In this document: positions 60,113-64,000 of the stretch, one piece after another
Position numbering within the stretch: position 1 is the first letter of the stretch
Layout: each line of letters starts with the position of its first letter
Assembly: GCA_027483945.1 (NCBI GenBank)
Contig: JAIXTM010000014.1
Span: 175,695-239,694, forward strand
DNA: 64,000 bases
Source of the DNA: Hyphomicrobiales bacterium
GTDB lineage: Bacteria > Pseudomonadota > Alphaproteobacteria > Rhizobiales > Beijerinckiaceae
Direction: 5' to 3'
The notes under the pieces: model-generated
The model's input: only the letters and a program-made list of their open reading frames with translations
What the model was told of the DNA's origin: nothing
The model's database searches: none
Translations under genes and position numbers: made by a program

Positions 60113-60511
60113 TTACGCGGCGGCTTCGTCGGACGGGGCTTCCGCGGCCGGAGCCGCGGCGGCCGCCTTGGCGGCCTCCTCGGCCTTGGCACGCTCGGCC
60201 GAACGCTCTTGGGCCTTCTTGCCCGGCTGCGCCTTGTTCGGGTTGTTGCGCGCGTCGCGCTTCAGGAGGCCGGCGGCATCCAGGAACCGCAGGACGCGGT
60301 CGGTCGGCTGGGCGCCCTTCTCGAGCCAGGCCTTGGCCTTGTCGAGGTCGAGCTGGACGCGGGTCGCGTCGTCCTTGCCGAGCATCGGGTTGTACGAGCC
60401 GATCTTCTCGATGAAGCGGCCGTCGCGCGGGGCGCGGCTGTCGGCCACCACGATGCGGTAATAGGGGCGCTTCTTGGCGCCGCCGCGGGTCAGTCGGATC
60501 TTCAGGGACAT
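60113..60511 (-). CDS. rpsP: Ribosomal protein bS16
   Basis: A 132-residue small-subunit protein. [44 protein letters not shown] and [19 protein letters not shown] are the family blocks. The last 50 residues are an Ala/Glu/Lys-rich extension ([20 protein letters not shown]) common in alphaproteobacteria. It follows ffh by 59 bases. Confidence 0.95.
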   Translation of the reverse strand: MSLKIRLTRGGAKKRPYYRIVVADSRAPRDGRFIEKIGSYNPMLGKDDATRVQLDLDKAKAWLEKGAQPTDRVLRFLDAAGLLKRDARNNPNKAQPGKKAQERSAERAKAEEAAKAAAAAPAAEAPSDEAAA

Positions 60512-60570
60512 GGGAAACTCCTTGTTGCGATGTCCGGTTGATCGGGTGTCGGTATCCGCCGTTGCCGGCG

Positions 60571-62190
<1,620 letters not shown>

Positions 62191-62483
62191 CGTGTCGCGG
62201 TCGTCCTGTTCAGGTCGGCATCCGGCCGGCGCGGCGCTCCAAGCACGTTCGCGCCCGAGGGCGCAACGCGCTGTCGGGCGGGGACCTCCGGCCTCCATGA
62301 TGGACCGGTCGGCGTGGGTCGGATCGCTCTGTCGGGCGAAATATGGGCCTGCTCATGACGCCGGCGCCGTGGAAAGTCAAGTTTCGGGCCCTGTCCGGCC
62401 CGCCTGACGAATCCGTCATCCGGGCTTGACCCCGGCGCGGGACACGCCACCTGTGGCACACCGCAACGGCATCGACGACGGAC

Positions 62484-63542
62484 ATGAACCGCCGCACGCT
62501 CCTGAAGGCCATCGGCCTGCCTGGCCTCGCCCTGCTGACGGGCGGCGCCTATCTCACCTATGCCCGAGGCCGGAACCCCTATTATAACGGTCCCGTCTCC
62601 GACCATTTCGACGGCGTGCGCTTCTTCAATCCCGGCCGGCCCGTCACCAAGGGCTTCGCCGAGTTCGTCCGCTGGCAATGGGAAGGCGGGCGGGCGCCGT
62701 GGCCGGAAACCTATCCGACGCCGTTCGCGGACAGGCCCCCGGCGCGGTCGGGCCCGCTGCGCGTCGTCCATCTCGGCCATGCCGGCTTCCTGATCCAGGC
62801 CGGCGGGCTGAACGTCGCGGTCGATCCCGTCTATTCGGAGCGGGCAAGCCCCGTCTCCTTCGCGGGCCCCAAACGCGTCAACCCGCCCGGCGTCGCCTTC
62901 GACGATCTCCCGAAGCTCGACGCGGTGCTCGTCACGCACAACCATTACGACCACATGGACGGGCCGACCCTCGCCCGGCTCTGGCAGCGGGACCGGCCGA
63001 AGATGGTCGCCCCGCTCGCCAACGGCGCGATCATGCGCGGCTACGACGACACGATGGTGGTCGCCGAGCACGATTGGGGCGACAGGATCGCCCTGGGCGA
63101 CGGCGTCAGCGTCGATCTCGTGCCGACCTATCACTGGTCCGCCCGCGGCGTGACCGACCGGCGCATGGCGCTCTGGGCGTCCTTCGTGATCTCGACCCCG
63201 CAGGGCCGCCTCTACCATTGCGGCGACACCGCCTACCACACCGGCGCGATCTTCCGGGAGGCAAGGGCCGCGTTCGGGCCGTTCCGCCTGGCGCTCCTGC
63301 CCATCGGCGCCTACGCGCCGCGCTGGTTCATGCAGGACAACCACATGAACCCGGAGGAGGCCGTGCGCGTCATGGGGGACCTCGGCGCGCAGGAGGCGCT
63401 CGGCCACCATTGGGGCACGTTCCAGCTCACCAACGAGCCGATCGACGAACCGCCGCAGCAACTGGCGGAGGCCCTGCAGGCCGTCGGCATCCCGGCGGAA
63501 CGCTTCGTCGCCTCCCGCCCCGGCCAGGTCTGGCAGGCATAG
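62484..63542 (+). CDS. MBL-fold metal-dependent hydrolase (NAPE-PLD/UlaG-like)
   Basis: A 352-residue protein with an N-terminal hydrophobic segment and an RR pair (MNRRTLLKAIGLPGLALLTG), so it may be Tat-exported or membrane-anchored. The metal motif is THNHYDHMDGPTL (HxHxDH), with later ligands in PTYHWSARG, CGDTAYH and the GHHWGTF end. The family includes phospholipase-D-like hydrolases such as NAPE-PLD; substrate unknown. It is divergent from ffh across 293 bases with a short repeat-like hairpin near 62415-62440. Confidence 0.88.
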   Translation: MNRRTLLKAIGLPGLALLTGGAYLTYARGRNPYYNGPVSDHFDGVRFFNPGRPVTKGFAEFVRWQWEGGRAPWPETYPTPFADRPPARSGPLRVVHLGHAGFLIQAGGLNVAVDPVYSERASPVSFAGPKRVNPPGVAFDDLPKLDAVLVTHNHYDHMDGPTLARLWQRDRPKMVAPLANGAIMRGYDDTMVVAEHDWGDRIALGDGVSVDLVPTYHWSARGVTDRRMALWASFVISTPQGRLYHCGDTAYHTGAIFREARAAFGPFRLALLPIGAYAPRWFMQDNHMNPEEAVRVMGDLGAQEALGHHWGTFQLTNEPIDEPPQQLAEALQAVGIPAERFVASRPGQVWQA

Positions 63543-63549
63543 GGGCCTC

Positions 63550-64000
63550 CCGCCTTCGATGATCCCGCTCCCCGCTTGAGGCGGGGTGGGAGGCGGGGAG
63601 CGGCAAGGCTGGGCTCAATTCGTCGATATCGCGCTCCACGCCCGGCACCCCCTCACCCTGTCCCTCTCCCCCGTTAGGGGCGAGGGGACGGGGACCACGG
63701 CGGCTCTCCCCCTCTCCCCGCTCGCGGGGAGAGGGTTGGGACGACGAGGCTGATAGGTTGTTGCGCAAGGAAGGCGTGGATGCTCGGCACGAGGCCGAGC
63801 ATGACGGCGGAGGCTTCGGGGAGGGCGTAGCGGTGATGCCAGTCCCACCGACCGCACCACCCCGGTCGTCATGGTCGGCCTGTCCCGACCATCCACGTCT
63901 TCGGTCGGATTGGGATACCTTGCTGCCACCACCGCGCTCCACGCCCGGCACCCCCCACCCCTAGCCCCTCCCCGCCGCTGCGCGGGAGGAGGGGGATGCG
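63550..64000. repeat. Composite intergenic repeat array 3, running off the window
   Basis: GC-rich nested hairpins at 63633-63740 match units of arrays 1 and 2 (CACCCTGTCCCTCTCCCCC, CTCCCCGCTCGCGGGGAGAG). The block CTCCACGCCCGGCACCCCCC to GGAGGAGGGGGATGCG recurs at 63933-64000. Between them are a hairpin ATGCTCGGC/GCCGAGCAT at 63780-63802 and a CATGGTCGG/CCGACCATCC hairpin near 63871-63895. I see no gene in the interval. Confidence 0.85.

Overview
The window is a high-G+C chromosomal stretch of an alphaproteobacterium, most likely order Hyphomicrobiales (Rhizobiales). The evidence is family content and gene order: RpoH of the alphaproteobacterial type, DUF1013 (TrcR), DUF1465, DUF1192, DUF992, DUF4164-zapA-6S RNA-5-formyl-THF cyclo-ligase, rpsP-rimM-HAD-trmD-rplS-leuC, and clusters of palindromic intergenic repeats. 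The genus cannot be fixed from sequence alone. There is no phage, integrase, transposase or CRISPR array.

Layout. (1) 1-5363: end of a glutamine amidotransferase, purA, a membrane-anchored protein of unknown function, rpoH, rluD and tRNA-Glu. (2) 5364-9780: a hybrid MHYT-PAS histidine kinase preceded by a possible folded leader, then a luxR/luxI quorum-sensing pair with a perfect lux box and a small coupled ORF. (3) 9553-20594: an aromatic-acid block. pobA is divergent from a chain of four genes overlapping by ATGA (PobR-type regulator, MBL-fold protein, flavin monooxygenase, DUF2783). It is followed by an ABC importer operon led by a shikimate-dehydrogenase-like gene, a divergent LysR regulator and an FAD oxidoreductase. 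A 14-base element recurs at both promoters flanking the LysR gene. (4) 20599-33386: fadD, a GFA-family protein, DUF992, and the ruvB, ruvA, ruvC and yebC genes, which are split by two opposite-strand genes and by repeats; then a YmdB-type phosphodiesterase, 5-formyl-THF cyclo-ligase, 6S RNA, zapA and DUF4164. (5) 33618-36842: an orphan solute-binding protein, an EamA permease and a SorC regulator, with two AT-rich inverted repeats that look like operators.

(6) 37007-43017: tkt-gap-(small membrane protein)-pgk-fba, a central-carbon operon behind a near-consensus promoter. (7) 43018-44224: a long repeat array. (8) 44225-50637: ThiE-like, Sel1-repeat, inositol monophosphatase, a MotA/MotB-like pair and an ABC exporter. 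(9) 50689-55741: rpmE, DUF1465, DUF1192, trcR, a zinc metallopeptidase, a small membrane protein, and a copper module (DUF2946 plus a DUF1775-PCu(A)C fusion). (10) 55818-62190: leuC, rplS, trmD, HAD, rimM, rpsP and ffh, a translation and secretion block read on the minus strand. (11) 62484-64000: an MBL-fold hydrolase, then repeats running off the window.

Three composite repeat arrays (about 27300-27885, 43378-43975 and from 63550) and several shorter copies punctuate the window. They sit where conserved gene neighbourhoods have been opened. The most interesting places for follow-up are the small ORF coupled to luxI, the structured leader before the MHYT kinase, the LysR-associated 14-mer pair, the interrupted ruv locus, and the MotAB-like pair without flagellar context.
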